A stretch of 64,000 nucleotides of DNA from Streptomyces aureus (GTDB lineage Bacteria > Actinomycetota > Actinomycetes > Streptomycetales > Streptomycetaceae): NCBI RefSeq assembly GCF_001418135.1, contig NZ_LIPQ01000103.1:1-64000 (forward strand). The letters run 5' to 3'. The notes below the pieces were generated by a model. The model was not told the origin of the DNA. It saw nothing but the letters and a program-made list of their open reading frames with translations, and did not search any database. The translations under genes and the position numbers were made by a program. Each line of letters opens with the position of its first letter. Positions within the stretch are counted from its first letter, which is position 1. Positions 7,823-15,640 of this stretch are shown piece after piece.

Positions 7823-8815
7823 TCAGGTCGTGACGCTCGCGGCGGCCTTACGCCGGTCTGCGAGGGCGGCGAGGTGTCGCTCGGCGTCGAGTGCGGCCTG
7901 GCAGCCGGAGCCCGCAGCCGTGATGGCCTGGCGGTAGGTGTGGTCGACGACGTCGCCGGCGGCGAAGACGCCGGGAATGTTGGTGCGGGTAGAGGGGGAC
8001 TCCACCTTGATGTAGCCCTCGTCGTCGAGGTCGACTTGGCCGGTGAAGAGGTCGGTGCGCGGGTCGTGGCCGATGGCGATGAACAGACCGGTGGCGTCGA
8101 GGTCGCGGGTCTTGCCGGTGAAGGTGTCGCGCAGGACGACGCCGGCGAGCATGCCGTTCTCGGACTTGATCTCGGCGATCTCGCTGTCGAAGGCGAAGGA
8201 GATCTTGTCGTTGGCGAACGCCCGGTTCTGCATGGCCTTGGAGGCACGCAGGGTGGAGCGGCGGTGGACGACGGTGACCGAGCGGGCGAAGCGGGTGAGG
8301 AAGGTGGCTTCCTCCATGGCGGTGTCGCCGCCGCCGACCACAACGATGTCGCGGTCGCGGAAGAAGAAGCCGTCGCAGGTGGCGCACCAGGAGACGCCGC
8401 GGCCGGAGAGCTCGTCCTCGTTCGGGAGGCCGAGCTTGCGGTAGCCGGAGCCGGTCGTGATGATCACGGCCTTGGCGCGATGGACTGTTCCCTCGCTGTC
8501 GGTGACTTCCTTGATGTCGCCGGCGAGGTCGACGGAGATGATGTCGTCGTCGATCATCTCGGCGCCGAAGCGTTCGGCCTGAGCCCGCATGTTGTCCATG
8601 AGGTCAGGTCCGTCGATCCCGGTGGGGAAGCCGGGGAAGTTCTCGACCTCGGTCGTGGTGGTCAGCGAGCCGCCGACGAAGATCGAGCTGCCGAAGAGCA
8701 GGGGCTTGAGCTGGGCGCGGGCGGTATAGAGGGCGGCGGTGTATCCGGCGGGGCCGGAGCCTATGACGATGACCTCACGGACGTCGTCGGTGATGGGCTC
8801 GGTCACTTCGGTCAT
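7823..8815 (-). CDS. trxB: Thioredoxin reductase
   Basis: This FAD/NADPH enzyme reduces thioredoxin; in this operon it most likely recycles the thioredoxin used by arsenate reductase. The 330-residue protein has an FAD-binding [16 protein letters not shown] near residue 20, the redox-active CATC pair in [10 protein letters not shown] at residues 144-147, an NADPH fold [16 protein letters not shown] with the HRRSTLRAS element, and the late FAD motif [20 protein letters not shown]. Length is normal. Its ATG overlaps the arsC stop (ATGA), so translation is coupled. It could also be a second copy of the housekeeping gene carried by the island. Confidence 0.95.
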   Translation of the reverse strand: MTEVTEPITDDVREVIVIGSGPAGYTAALYTARAQLKPLLFGSSIFVGGSLTTTTEVENFPGFPTGIDGPDLMDNMRAQAERFGAEMIDDDIISVDLAGDIKEVTDSEGTVHRAKAVIITTGSGYRKLGLPNEDELSGRGVSWCATCDGFFFRDRDIVVVGGGDTAMEEATFLTRFARSVTVVHRRSTLRASKAMQNRAFANDKISFAFDSEIAEIKSENGMLAGVVLRDTFTGKTRDLDATGLFIAIGHDPRTDLFTGQVDLDDEGYIKVESPSTRTNIPGVFAAGDVVDHTYRQAITAAGSGCQAALDAERHLAALADRRKAAASVTT

Positions 8816-9228
8816 GCCTCCTGCTTCGCGTCGATCTCGGCGATGAGGCCCTCGATCAGGACCTTGATCTCGTCGCGGATGGGACGGACGGCATCGACGC
8901 CCTGACCGGCCGGGTCCTCCAGGGCCCAGTCGAGGTACTTCTTGCCCGGGAAGATCGGGCAGGCATCGCCGCAGCCCATGGTGATGACGTAGTCCGACGC
9001 CTGGACCGCCTCGGTGGTGAGGACCTTCGGCTTCTGGTCGGAGATGTCGACGCCGACCTCGGCCATGGCCTCGACGGCGGCGGGGTTGACCTGGTCGCCC
9101 GGGACGGATCCGGCGGAGCGGACCTCGATGCGGTCGCCGGCGAGGTGGTTGAGGAATCCAGCGGCCATCTGGGAGCGGCCGGCGTTGTGGACGCAGACGA
9201 AGAGCACGGAGGCGAGCGGAGCGGTCAT
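8812..9228 (-). CDS. arsC: Arsenate reductase, low-molecular-weight phosphatase fold
   Basis: This protein reduces arsenate to arsenite in the cytoplasm. It is 138 residues long. The phosphatase-type P-loop CVHNAGRS begins at Cys12 (C-x5-R), and [12 protein letters not shown] provides Cys86 and Cys90, the pair expected to relay electrons to thioredoxin in pI258-type enzymes. [10 protein letters not shown] contains the conserved DP loop. The gene is translationally coupled to trxB downstream and lies 44 bp behind a second, damaged arsC. Mycothiol-dependent chemistry is also possible in actinobacteria, but the two downstream Cys and the coupled trxB favour thioredoxin. Confidence 0.93.
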   Translation of the reverse strand: MTAPLASVLFVCVHNAGRSQMAAGFLNHLAGDRIEVRSAGSVPGDQVNPAAVEAMAEVGVDISDQKPKVLTTEAVQASDYVITMGCGDACPIFPGKKYLDWALEDPAGQGVDAVRPIRDEIKVLIEGLIAEIDAKQEA

Positions 9229-9272
9229 CGGTTCTTCCTTGGAGGCAGGGATGGTGCGAAGAGACGGAGAAC

Positions 9273-9943
9273 TCAGGAGCCGGACTGCAGGGTGTCCAGC
9301 AGGGTGGTGATCCTGGCGTCGGTGGCGTCGGTGGCGTCGGTGGCGTCGGTGGCGTCGGTGGCGTCGCGGATCGAGCGCACGACGGCGATAGGGGCGCCAT
9401 CGGGATCGGGTACGGGCCAGTCCAAGTAGCGATGGCCGGGCACCACCGGGCACGCGTCGCCGCAACCCATGGTGAGCACGATATCGGCGGCCTGGACGAC
9501 CTCGTCGGTCAGCGGCCTGGGGTAGACCTCGTCGACTGCGATGCCCGCCTCGGTGAGGGCCTGGACCACATGCGGGTCGACGGCTCGGGAAGGGTGCGTG
9601 GCAGCGGAGGAGACGATCACGTCGTCCCCTGCCCGGTGCGTGAGGAGAGCTGCCGCCAGCTGCGAGCGGCCGGCGTTGTGGCTGCACACGAACAGCACCC
9701 GCGGCCGTTCGCCGGTCGGTACTCGACATGCGCCGGCGCGTCCACGCGCTCTGCGGCGAACCGCTCGGCCAGCACCCCCAGGTGCGTACTGACGTGTGCG
9801 TTCGCGGCAAGCTGCTCGTAGGAGTCGGCGACCAGCCGCTGGACCGTCTCCACGGAGTACCGGCCCTGGAGGCGCACGGCTAGGCGGGCGACACCGGGCG
9901 CGAGGCGTTCGTCGGGAAGGACCGGGTACGAGTACGCGGTCAT
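9273..9943 (-). pseudogene. Second arsenate reductase with three-helix N-terminal domain, frameshifted
   Basis: From ATG 9943 the first frame encodes the three-helix dimerisation domain of larger actinobacterial ArsC-like proteins (GRYSVETVQRLVADSYEQLA, AERFAAERVDA). Near 9715 the reading frame must shift to continue into [35 protein letters not shown] and the C-terminus. Both phosphatase Cys and the later pair are kept. A single-base indel would restore one protein of about 220 residues. This could be a recent mutation or a sequencing error. The C-terminus carries a Thr-Asp-Ala tandem repeat. Confidence 0.7.
9315..9365. repeat. 9-bp tandem repeat inside the second arsC
   Basis: GGCGTCGGT is repeated about 5.7 times in perfect 9-bp steps, encoding (Thr-Asp-Ala)n on the minus strand between SIRDA and RITTLL. 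Because the unit is a multiple of three, gain or loss changes protein length without changing frame. Confidence 0.9.
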
Positions 9944-10017
9944 GGCGAGAACCCCCTGGGTTCAAAGAGGTCAGCCCAGGCTGGTATCAGCTCCGGGTGA
10001 TGTGAGAGTATCAGCAC

Positions 10018-10326
10018 ATGATGACGTCAGTCGATACTGATCTGATCCGGGTTCTGGGTGATCCCCTGCGCCTGCAGATCGTGACCCTGCTCGCCCGCGA
10101 GACGCTGTGCACCACTCATCTCGTGGAGGAGACCGGTGCCAAGCAGACCAACCTCTCCAACCATCTGAAGGTGCTGCGCGAGGCCGGGGTCGTGGAGACG
10201 GAGCCATGCGGCCGGTTCACCTACTACCGGCTCAAGCCGGACGTCATCGAGCAGCTCGCGGGGCAGTTCGCCGCCCTGGCCGCAGCCGCGCGCGCCAACG
10301 CCGACACCAAGAGAGCCTGCCCGTAG
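10018..10326 (+). CDS. arsR: ArsR/SmtB family arsenic-responsive repressor
   Basis: This 102-residue winged-helix repressor is divergent from the arsC-trxB operon across a 74-bp gap, so it probably controls both directions. The DNA-binding helix is in TNLSNHLKVLREAGVVE, followed by the wing FTYYRL. Candidate arsenite ligands are Cys31 (TLCTTHL), Cys64 (EPCGRF) and Cys101; the classical CVC motif is missing, so the site differs from that of the second ArsR at 12704. The start at ATG 10018 (second ATG at 10021) follows a DNA stretch with GAGTATCAG and GATACTGATC that may hold the operator. Confidence 0.9.
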   Translation: MMTSVDTDLIRVLGDPLRLQIVTLLARETLCTTHLVEETGAKQTNLSNHLKVLREAGVVETEPCGRFTYYRLKPDVIEQLAGQFAALAAAARANADTKRACP

Positions 10327-10359
10327 TCTCTCGACTCACCTGCCGAGGAGTACCTGCCC

Positions 10360-11130
10360 GTGACCGCCACCGAGCCCGCTGCGAGCGACGCCATAGTCAC
10401 CGACCCGTCGCCGCAGCCCGCACCCGGCGCCACCCCGCCCCGTACCCCGCTCGCCGCACGTGCTGCGGCCGAGCTCGTCGGCACCGCCGCCCTTGTGGCG
10501 ATCGTCGTAGGCTCGGGCATCCAGGCCACCCAGCTCACCGACGACGTCGCGCTGCAGCTCCTCGCCAACTCCACCGCCACCGTCTTCGGCCTCGGCGTCC
10601 TCATCGCCCTGCTCGGGCCGGTTTCCGGCGCGCACTTCAACCCGGTCGTCACCCTGGCCGAGTGGTGGACCGCCCGGCGCGGCGGTGCGGGCGTGAATGC
10701 GCGCGAGCTCGCCGTCTACGTGCCCTCCCAAATCGCGGGCGCGATCGCGGGCGCGATCCTGGCGGACGCGATGTTCGGCGAACCGCTGGTGAAGTGGTCC
10801 ACGCACGACCGCTCGGCAGGCAATCTGCTCCTCGGCGAGGTCGTCGCCACCGCGGGCCTCATCCTGCTGATCTTCGGCCTTGCCCGCACCGACCGCCTCC
10901 GCTTCGCGCCCGTCGCTGTGGCCTCGTACATCGGCGCCGCCTACTGGTTCACCTCCTCCACGTCCTTCGCCAACCCGGCGGTGACGATCGGCCGCGCCTT
11001 CACGGACACCTTCGCCGGCATCGCCCCCGCCTCCGTCCCGGCGTTCATCGGCATGCAGATCATCGGCGCGGTCGTGGGTCTGGCTCTGGTCGCGGTCATC
11101 TTCCTGCGCGGGAAGACGGGAGCCGAGTGA
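10360..11130 (+). CDS. Aquaglyceroporin of the MIP family, probable arsenite channel
   Basis: This 256-residue membrane channel starts at GTG behind GAGGAG. Six hydrophobic spans carry the two half-helix motifs, HFNPVVT at 94-96 and SFANPAVT at 205-207; the first is NPV instead of NPA. Placement directly behind arsR and before an ArsO-like gene resembles the arsR-aqpS arrangement known from rhizobia, where arsenite made by ArsC leaves through the channel down its gradient. The role is inferred from that context. An N-terminal extension of about 30 Pro/Ala-rich residues precedes the first helix. Confidence 0.88.
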   Translation: MTATEPAASDAIVTDPSPQPAPGATPPRTPLAARAAAELVGTAALVAIVVGSGIQATQLTDDVALQLLANSTATVFGLGVLIALLGPVSGAHFNPVVTLAEWWTARRGGAGVNARELAVYVPSQIAGAIAGAILADAMFGEPLVKWSTHDRSAGNLLLGEVVATAGLILLIFGLARTDRLRFAPVAVASYIGAAYWFTSSTSFANPAVTIGRAFTDTFAGIAPASVPAFIGMQIIGAVVGLALVAVIFLRGKTGAE

Positions 11131-12188
11131 CCCAGGTCGTGGACGTGGTGGTGATCGGCGGCGGCCAGGCCGGGCTCGCCGCCGGCTACCACCTGCGCCG
11201 CCTCGGCCTGGACTTCGTCATACTCGACGCCCAGCCGAGCCCGGGCGGTGCGTGGCAGTACACCTGGGACTCACTCCACCTCTTCTCCCCGGCCGCGTAC
11301 TCCTCGCTCCCCGGCCGGCTCATGCCGCCCCAGCCAGGGGAGACGTACCCGGGGGCGGCGCACGTCGTCTCGTACCTCTCCGACTACGAGCAGCGGTACG
11401 AGCTCCCCGTCGTGCGGCCGGTCCGTGTCGAAGCGGTCCACCGCGACGGCGAGTTCCTGCGCGTCGAGACCACCGCCGACACCTGGCGGGCCCGTACGGT
11501 CATCAGTGCGACCGGCACTTGGTGGCGCCCCTTCGTCCCCGCCGCCCTGGGGCGTACGGAGTTCAAGGGCACCCAGCTCCACACGGTCGAGTACCGCCGC
11601 CCGGCCGACTTCGCCGGGCGGCGAGTCGTGGTGGTGGGCGGAGGGAATTCCGGCGCCCAGATCGCCGCCGACCTCGCGTACGAGACCGACCTGACCTGGG
11701 TCACCCTGCGCGAACCGCGCTACCTCGCCGACGACATCGACGGCCGCGCCCTCTTCGACCACGCCACCGCCCGCCGCCGCGCCCTCGACGAAGGCCGCAC
11801 GGACACCGGCGGCGTCGCCTCCCTCGGCGACATCGTCGCCGTCCCGCCCGTACGCGAAGCACGCGACGCCGGACTCCTCAAGGCCCAGCCGATGTTCGAC
11901 CGGATCACAGCAACCGGTGTCGAGTGGGCCGACGGCACAAGCGCGGAAGCCGACGCGATCATCTGGTGCACCGGCTTCCGCCCGGCCCTCGCCCACCTCG
12001 CGCCCCTCGGCCTGCGCGGCCCCCGCGGCCACATCGCCACCCAGGGCACCCAGGTCCTCGCCGAACCCCGCCTGCACCTCCTCGGCTACGGCGACTGGAC
12101 CGGACCCGCTTCCGCCACCCTTATCGGCGTCGGCCGCCCGGCCCGGGACGCTGCCCGCGCGATTTCCGGCCTGCTGCAAGGCGAGTGA
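11127..12188 (+). CDS. arsO: ArsO-type flavin monooxygenase
   Basis: This 353-residue FAD/NAD(P)H protein has GGGQAGLAAGYHLRRLGLDF at the N-terminus for FAD, HLFSPAAYSSLPG (a landmark of the ArsO/CzcO group), ATGTWWRPF, a second Rossmann motif VVVVGGGNSGAQIAADLA for NAD(P)H, and IIWCTGFRPA near the end. The GTG start overlaps the aquaglyceroporin stop (GTGA), so the two are translationally coupled. ArsO proteins recur in ars operons, but their substrate is not settled. A related, broken gene lies at 13079-14156. Confidence 0.85.
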   Translation: MTQVVDVVVIGGGQAGLAAGYHLRRLGLDFVILDAQPSPGGAWQYTWDSLHLFSPAAYSSLPGRLMPPQPGETYPGAAHVVSYLSDYEQRYELPVVRPVRVEAVHRDGEFLRVETTADTWRARTVISATGTWWRPFVPAALGRTEFKGTQLHTVEYRRPADFAGRRVVVVGGGNSGAQIAADLAYETDLTWVTLREPRYLADDIDGRALFDHATARRRALDEGRTDTGGVASLGDIVAVPPVREARDAGLLKAQPMFDRITATGVEWADGTSAEADAIIWCTGFRPALAHLAPLGLRGPRGHIATQGTQVLAEPRLHLLGYGDWTGPASATLIGVGRPARDAARAISGLLQGE

Positions 12189-12263
12189 GTCGGCCGCATT
12201 CTGAGGAAGGGGCGGCTGCACGTTCACCGTTGCCCTGCCGCCTCTGCCGCCTGCCCACGCCAC

Positions 12264-12602
12264 TCACGACGGACCCGGGCAGGCCGCGGCCTCTGTGGCC
12301 CGCGCCTGCAGGATGCCCAGGACGGCCTCATGTGCGCTGTCGACCTCGATCACCAGACGGATGTGCCCCGGCGAGGGGATGGGGGTGAAGGCGAAGAACG
12401 AGCAGCAGCCGCTCTCGCGGGCCGCCAGGTTGCCCACCGCGTCCTCCCAGCTCTCACCACCGGCGAACACCAGCTCCAGCCTCAGCGGGTCCGGCCGGGC
12501 CGAACCGGTCAGCCGCTCGGCGAACAGCGTGTCGAACTCCGCGACCCGCAGCGGCTGCTCGACGGTGGGCAGCGTCCAGGACGCTGGTACACAGGTTCTC
12601 AT
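12264..12602 (-). CDS. Small Cys-containing protein of the arsenic island
   Basis: This 112-residue protein (MRTCVPASWTLPTVEQPLRV) has a paired-cysteine stretch RESGCCSFFAFT and a C-terminal PSPGHIRLVIEVDSAHEAVL. Similar small proteins occur beside metalloregulator genes in Streptomyces; their function is unknown. The adjacent Cys could bind As(III), Sb(III) or Hg(II), which is inference. It runs the same way as the ArsR gene at 12704-13066, 101 bp downstream of it, so the two may be one transcript. It is convergent with arsO. Confidence 0.7.
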   Translation of the reverse strand: MRTCVPASWTLPTVEQPLRVAEFDTLFAERLTGSARPDPLRLELVFAGGESWEDAVGNLAARESGCCSFFAFTPIPSPGHIRLVIEVDSAHEAVLGILQARATEAAACPGPS

Positions 12603-12703
12603 CGTGACCACTCCGTCCTCTTGTCGGGCCGGGTGGCATCTCCGACGGTAGGCCTGCACCCGGGGACAGACTGCAACCCGGCCTTCCGGGAGACCGTCCG
12701 GGG

Positions 12704-13066
12704 TCAGGCCGCGGCGGCCTTGGTCAGCAGTGCGCCCATCGCCGCGAGAACGGCAGGCTCGACGCGGTAGTACACCCAGGTCCCGCGCCGCTCAGAGGAG
12801 AGCAGCCCGGCTTCCTTCAGCTTCTTCAGATGGTGGGAGACGGTCGGCTGCGAGACGCCGACGTCGGAGATGTCGCAGACGCACGCCTCGCCGCCCTCGT
12901 GCGAGGCCACGGCGGAGAAGAGCCGCAGCCGGACCGGGTCCCCGAGGGCCTTGAACATGACCGCGGTCCGCTCGGCCTCCTCCGCCGTCAGCGGCCGCTC
13001 CGTGAGAGGCGGGCAGCATGGCTCGACGGCGGGTTCCAGCAGCGGCAGCACCTTCACATTCGACAT
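12704..13066 (-). CDS. arsR: ArsR family repressor with classical CVC metal site
   Basis: This 120-residue repressor has ACVCDISD (Cys62, Cys64) in the alpha-3 position used for As(III) binding in ArsR of plasmid R773, the recognition helix VSQPTVSHHLKKLKEAG, and the wing GTWVYYRV. An extra N-terminal pair, Cys17-Cys18 (EPCCPP), could add ligands. The start ATG 13066 lies immediately beside a GTCTATGTTGAC box (13069-13080). The same box occurs in front of the flavoprotein/MFS operon at 14182, so this regulator probably controls both. It is a different subtype from the arsR at 10018. Confidence 0.92.
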   Translation of the reverse strand: MSNVKVLPLLEPAVEPCCPPLTERPLTAEEAERTAVMFKALGDPVRLRLFSAVASHEGGEACVCDISDVGVSQPTVSHHLKKLKEAGLLSSERRGTWVYYRVEPAVLAAMGALLTKAAAA

Positions 13067-13068
13067 AC

Positions 13069-13080
13069 GTCTATGTTGAC
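13069..13080. promoter_or_regulatory. Candidate ArsR operator, copy 1
   Basis: GTCTATGTTGAC stands 3 bp upstream of the minus-strand arsR start and recurs exactly at 14182-14193. In both cases a TCG lies a short distance downstream. Position at the start of the regulator gene suggests autoregulation. Confidence 0.5.
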
Positions 13081-14156
13081 ACATGTCGAAGCAGACGCCC
13101 AGAGGGCACAGCTGGCGCAGGCCCGGCCGGCCGTCGCGCGGCACGTCGAGCGTCGCGGCCGACGCCACGCAAGGACGCGGACGACAGGCTGCGCTGCCAC
13201 TCCAGCCCGACGTACGCCAGGCGGGGATGAGCAGGCGAGGCGCCGTCCCGGTGTCGAGGCTGGCCCGACTCGTCGAGGGCTCCGGGCGGGGGGAGGTAGC
13301 CGAGGTCGGGACGGTAGCCGGAGGCCGGGATGATCGCGTCGACGTCCTCCACCGTGCCGTCGACCCAGGTGGCCGAGGGGTCGTCCGCGCGCATGAACAC
13401 CGGACGCCTGTCCGGCCGTCCGGCGGCAAGGGCGGCGCGCTAGCGGCCGTCGCCGATGATCGCCATCGATGCCGGATGCCTGGAAGCGGGCCGGCGGGGC
13501 GGTGTCCAGGCCGGTGACGGTGAGCCGGAAGTGCAGGCCCCTCCCGAGTGGCCGCTGCGGGAACCACCGCACGGGGGCCCAGGACGCCAGGCTCGCGCGC
13601 GCGGTGTCCGCGAGCTCTGCCGCGACCTGCACCGCCGAGTTCCCCGCCCCGACCACCGCGATCCGCTGCCCCTTGAACGGGTCCGGGTTTCGGTACTGCG
13701 AGACGTGCAAGGGCGTGCCGGTGAAGGTGTCGAGCCCGGAAAGCGCGGGACGGTTCGGCTGGCCGAAGCCTCCCGTGGCCGCGACCACCGCCCGGGCGCC
13801 CAGCGTCCGTCCGTCCGCGAGGTCGAGCGCGAAGCCCCCAACTGTCGGCCGTACCGCCACGACGCGATGCCCGGTGCGGATGTCGGCGTCCAGGCGCCGG
13901 CGTACCGGGTCAGGTAGTCGACGACCTAGCCCCGGTGCGGGTAGCGGTCCAGGTCGCCGCCGAACGACACTCCCGGCAGCGAGCTGTAGCGGGCCGGGGA
14001 GAAGAGGGTGAGGCTGTCGTAGTACTGCGGCCACGACCCCACCGCCCGCTCCGACGCTTCCAGAATCACAGGCCGAAGCCCCTCCTCCAACAGGCTGTAC
14101 GCGGCGGACAGGCCGGACTGACCGCCCCCGATCACCGCGACTTCGACGCGATCCAC
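13079..14156 (-). pseudogene. Broken ArsO/CzcO-like flavin monooxygenase
   Basis: The minus strand starts well (MDRVEVAVIGGGQSGLSAAY, TLFSPARYSSLPGVSFGGD) but meets a TAG near 13928. It then continues in frame-shifted pieces: VAATGGFGQPNRPALSGLDT, IAVVGAGNSAVQVAAELADT and DVDAIIPASGYRPDLGYLPP. At least two further frameshifts lie near 13470 and 13400. Both Rossmann motifs are recognisable, so it was a full FAD/NAD(P)H enzyme related to the intact gene at 11127. It lies between the arsR and the operon that starts at 14264. Confidence 0.8.
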
Positions 14157-14181
14157 GGGTCACCACCCCGTTTCGATGAAT

Positions 14182-14193
14182 GTCTATGTTGAC
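14182..14193. promoter_or_regulatory. Candidate ArsR operator, copy 2
   Basis: This is an exact copy of the 12-bp box at 13069, in the gap before the flavoprotein gene at 14264. TCGAT (14173-14177) and ATCGA (14198-14202) flank it as an inverted pair, which could form the two half sites. Confidence 0.5.
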
Positions 14194-14263
14194 GTCTATC
14201 GATACAGGTGCCATGCTGAAGGCGCAAGAGATCGATGGACGTCGAAATATGAGGAGACTCGTC

Positions 14264-15640
14264 ATGAACGCCACCGCCACCGAGCAGCTGCCCGTCGTGG
14301 TCATCGGAGCCGGCCCGGCCGGTCTGGCCGCCGCCGCCCACCTGGCCGGCCGCAGCATCGAGCCGCTGGTCCTGGAGGCCGGGGTACAGGCGGGTGCCGC
14401 GGTGCGTGAGTGGTCTCACGTGCGACTCTTCTCCACCTGGGGCGAGGTCACCGACCCCGCGGCCGAGAAGCTCCTCGCCCCCACCGGCTGGGTGAAGCCC
14501 GACGCGAGCACCTACCCCACCGGCGGTGACTGGGCGGAGAGGTACCTGCAGCCGCTCGCCGACGTCCTCGGCGACAAGGTCCGCGTCGGCGCCCGGGTCA
14601 CCGGAGTCTCCCGCTCGGGCCGGGACCGGATCGTCGACGCCGACCGCGCCACCCAGCCCTTCACCGTGTACGTCCAGTACGCCGACGGGCGTGAGGAGCG
14701 CCTCTTGGCCCGCGCCGTCATCGACGCCTCCGGTACCTGGTCCATCCCGAGCCCCGCCGGCGGCGACGGCCTGGCCGCGCTCGGTGAGCGCGCGGCAGCC
14801 GACCGCATCTCCTACCGCGTCCCCGACCTCAACGACGCCGCCGCCCGCTCCCGTTACGCCGGGAAGCGTACGGCCGTCATCGGATCTGGCGCCTCCGCCT
14901 TCACCGCCCTCGCCCTGCTCGCCGACCTCGCGAAGTCCGACGACGGCACCGGCACCCACGCCACGTGGATCCTGCGTCGCGGCATCTCCGGCTCCACGTT
15001 CGGTGGCGGCACCGCCGACCAGCTCCCCGCCCGCGGCGCCCTCGGCCTCGCCGCCAAGGCCGCCGTCGACGACGGCCACGCCGATGCCGTCACCGGCTTC
15101 CGTACCGACGCGTTCGAGCGCGACGACGAAGGCCGCCTGGTCCTGGTCGCGGAGGACGGCCGCCGCCTCGACGCGGTCGACGAGGTCATCGTCCTCACCG
15201 GCTTCCGGCCCGACCTGTCGTTCCTGGACGAGCTCCGTCTCGGCCTCGACGAGCGCCTCCAGGCCCCGGTGGACCTGGCTCCGCTGATCGACCCGAACCA
15301 GCACTCCTGCGGCACCGTCTACCCGCACGGCGTGAAGGAGCTGTCGCACCCGGAGGAGGGTGTTTACCTTGTCAGGATGAAGTCCTACGGCCGCGCGCCG
15401 ACGTTCCTCGCCCTGACCGGCTACGAGCAGGTCCGCTCCGTCGTCGCGGCGATCTCGGGCGACCACGAGTCCGCCGAGCGCGTCGAGCTCGTTCTCCCGG
15501 AGACCGGGGTGTGCGGGGGCGCCGGCCTCTTCGACCAGCCGGCCGCCGACGACGCGACGGACGGTGGTGGCTGCTGTGCGCCCGCGCCGGACCTGATCCA
15601 GCTCGGCACTGCGGCTCCGGCGCCTTCCTGCGGCTCGTGA
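14264..15640 (+). CDS. FAD-dependent NAD(P)H oxidoreductase with Cys-rich C-terminal tail
   Basis: This 458-residue protein starts at MNATATEQL behind AGGAG at 14250. It has an FAD motif VVVIGAGPAGLAAAAHLA, SHVRLFSTWGEVTDP, IDASGTWSIPSPAGG, an NAD(P)-binding AVIGSGASAFTALALLADL and the late VIVLTGFRPDLSFLDEL. It resembles the flavoproteins that accompany arsenic genes in actinobacteria and is sometimes called a thioredoxin-reductase-like protein, although no CxxC active site is present in the core. The last 60 residues contain TGVCGGAGLF, GGGCCAPAP and PSCGS, four cysteines that could hold arsenite or deliver it. It is translationally coupled to the MFS gene. Confidence 0.82.
   Translation: MNATATEQLPVVVIGAGPAGLAAAAHLAGRSIEPLVLEAGVQAGAAVREWSHVRLFSTWGEVTDPAAEKLLAPTGWVKPDASTYPTGGDWAERYLQPLADVLGDKVRVGARVTGVSRSGRDRIVDADRATQPFTVYVQYADGREERLLARAVIDASGTWSIPSPAGGDGLAALGERAAADRISYRVPDLNDAAARSRYAGKRTAVIGSGASAFTALALLADLAKSDDGTGTHATWILRRGISGSTFGGGTADQLPARGALGLAAKAAVDDGHADAVTGFRTDAFERDDEGRLVLVAEDGRRLDAVDEVIVLTGFRPDLSFLDELRLGLDERLQAPVDLAPLIDPNQHSCGTVYPHGVKELSHPEEGVYLVRMKSYGRAPTFLALTGYEQVRSVVAAISGDHESAERVELVLPETGVCGGAGLFDQPAADDATDGGGCCAPAPDLIQLGTAAPAPSCGS

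Noticed and set aside
10107-12188. One 693-residue frame running from arsR into arsO
   Set aside because: The N-terminal half is out of frame with arsR and the aquaglyceroporin and is Arg/Pro-rich shadow sequence. Only the part from GTG 11127 is a real gene.
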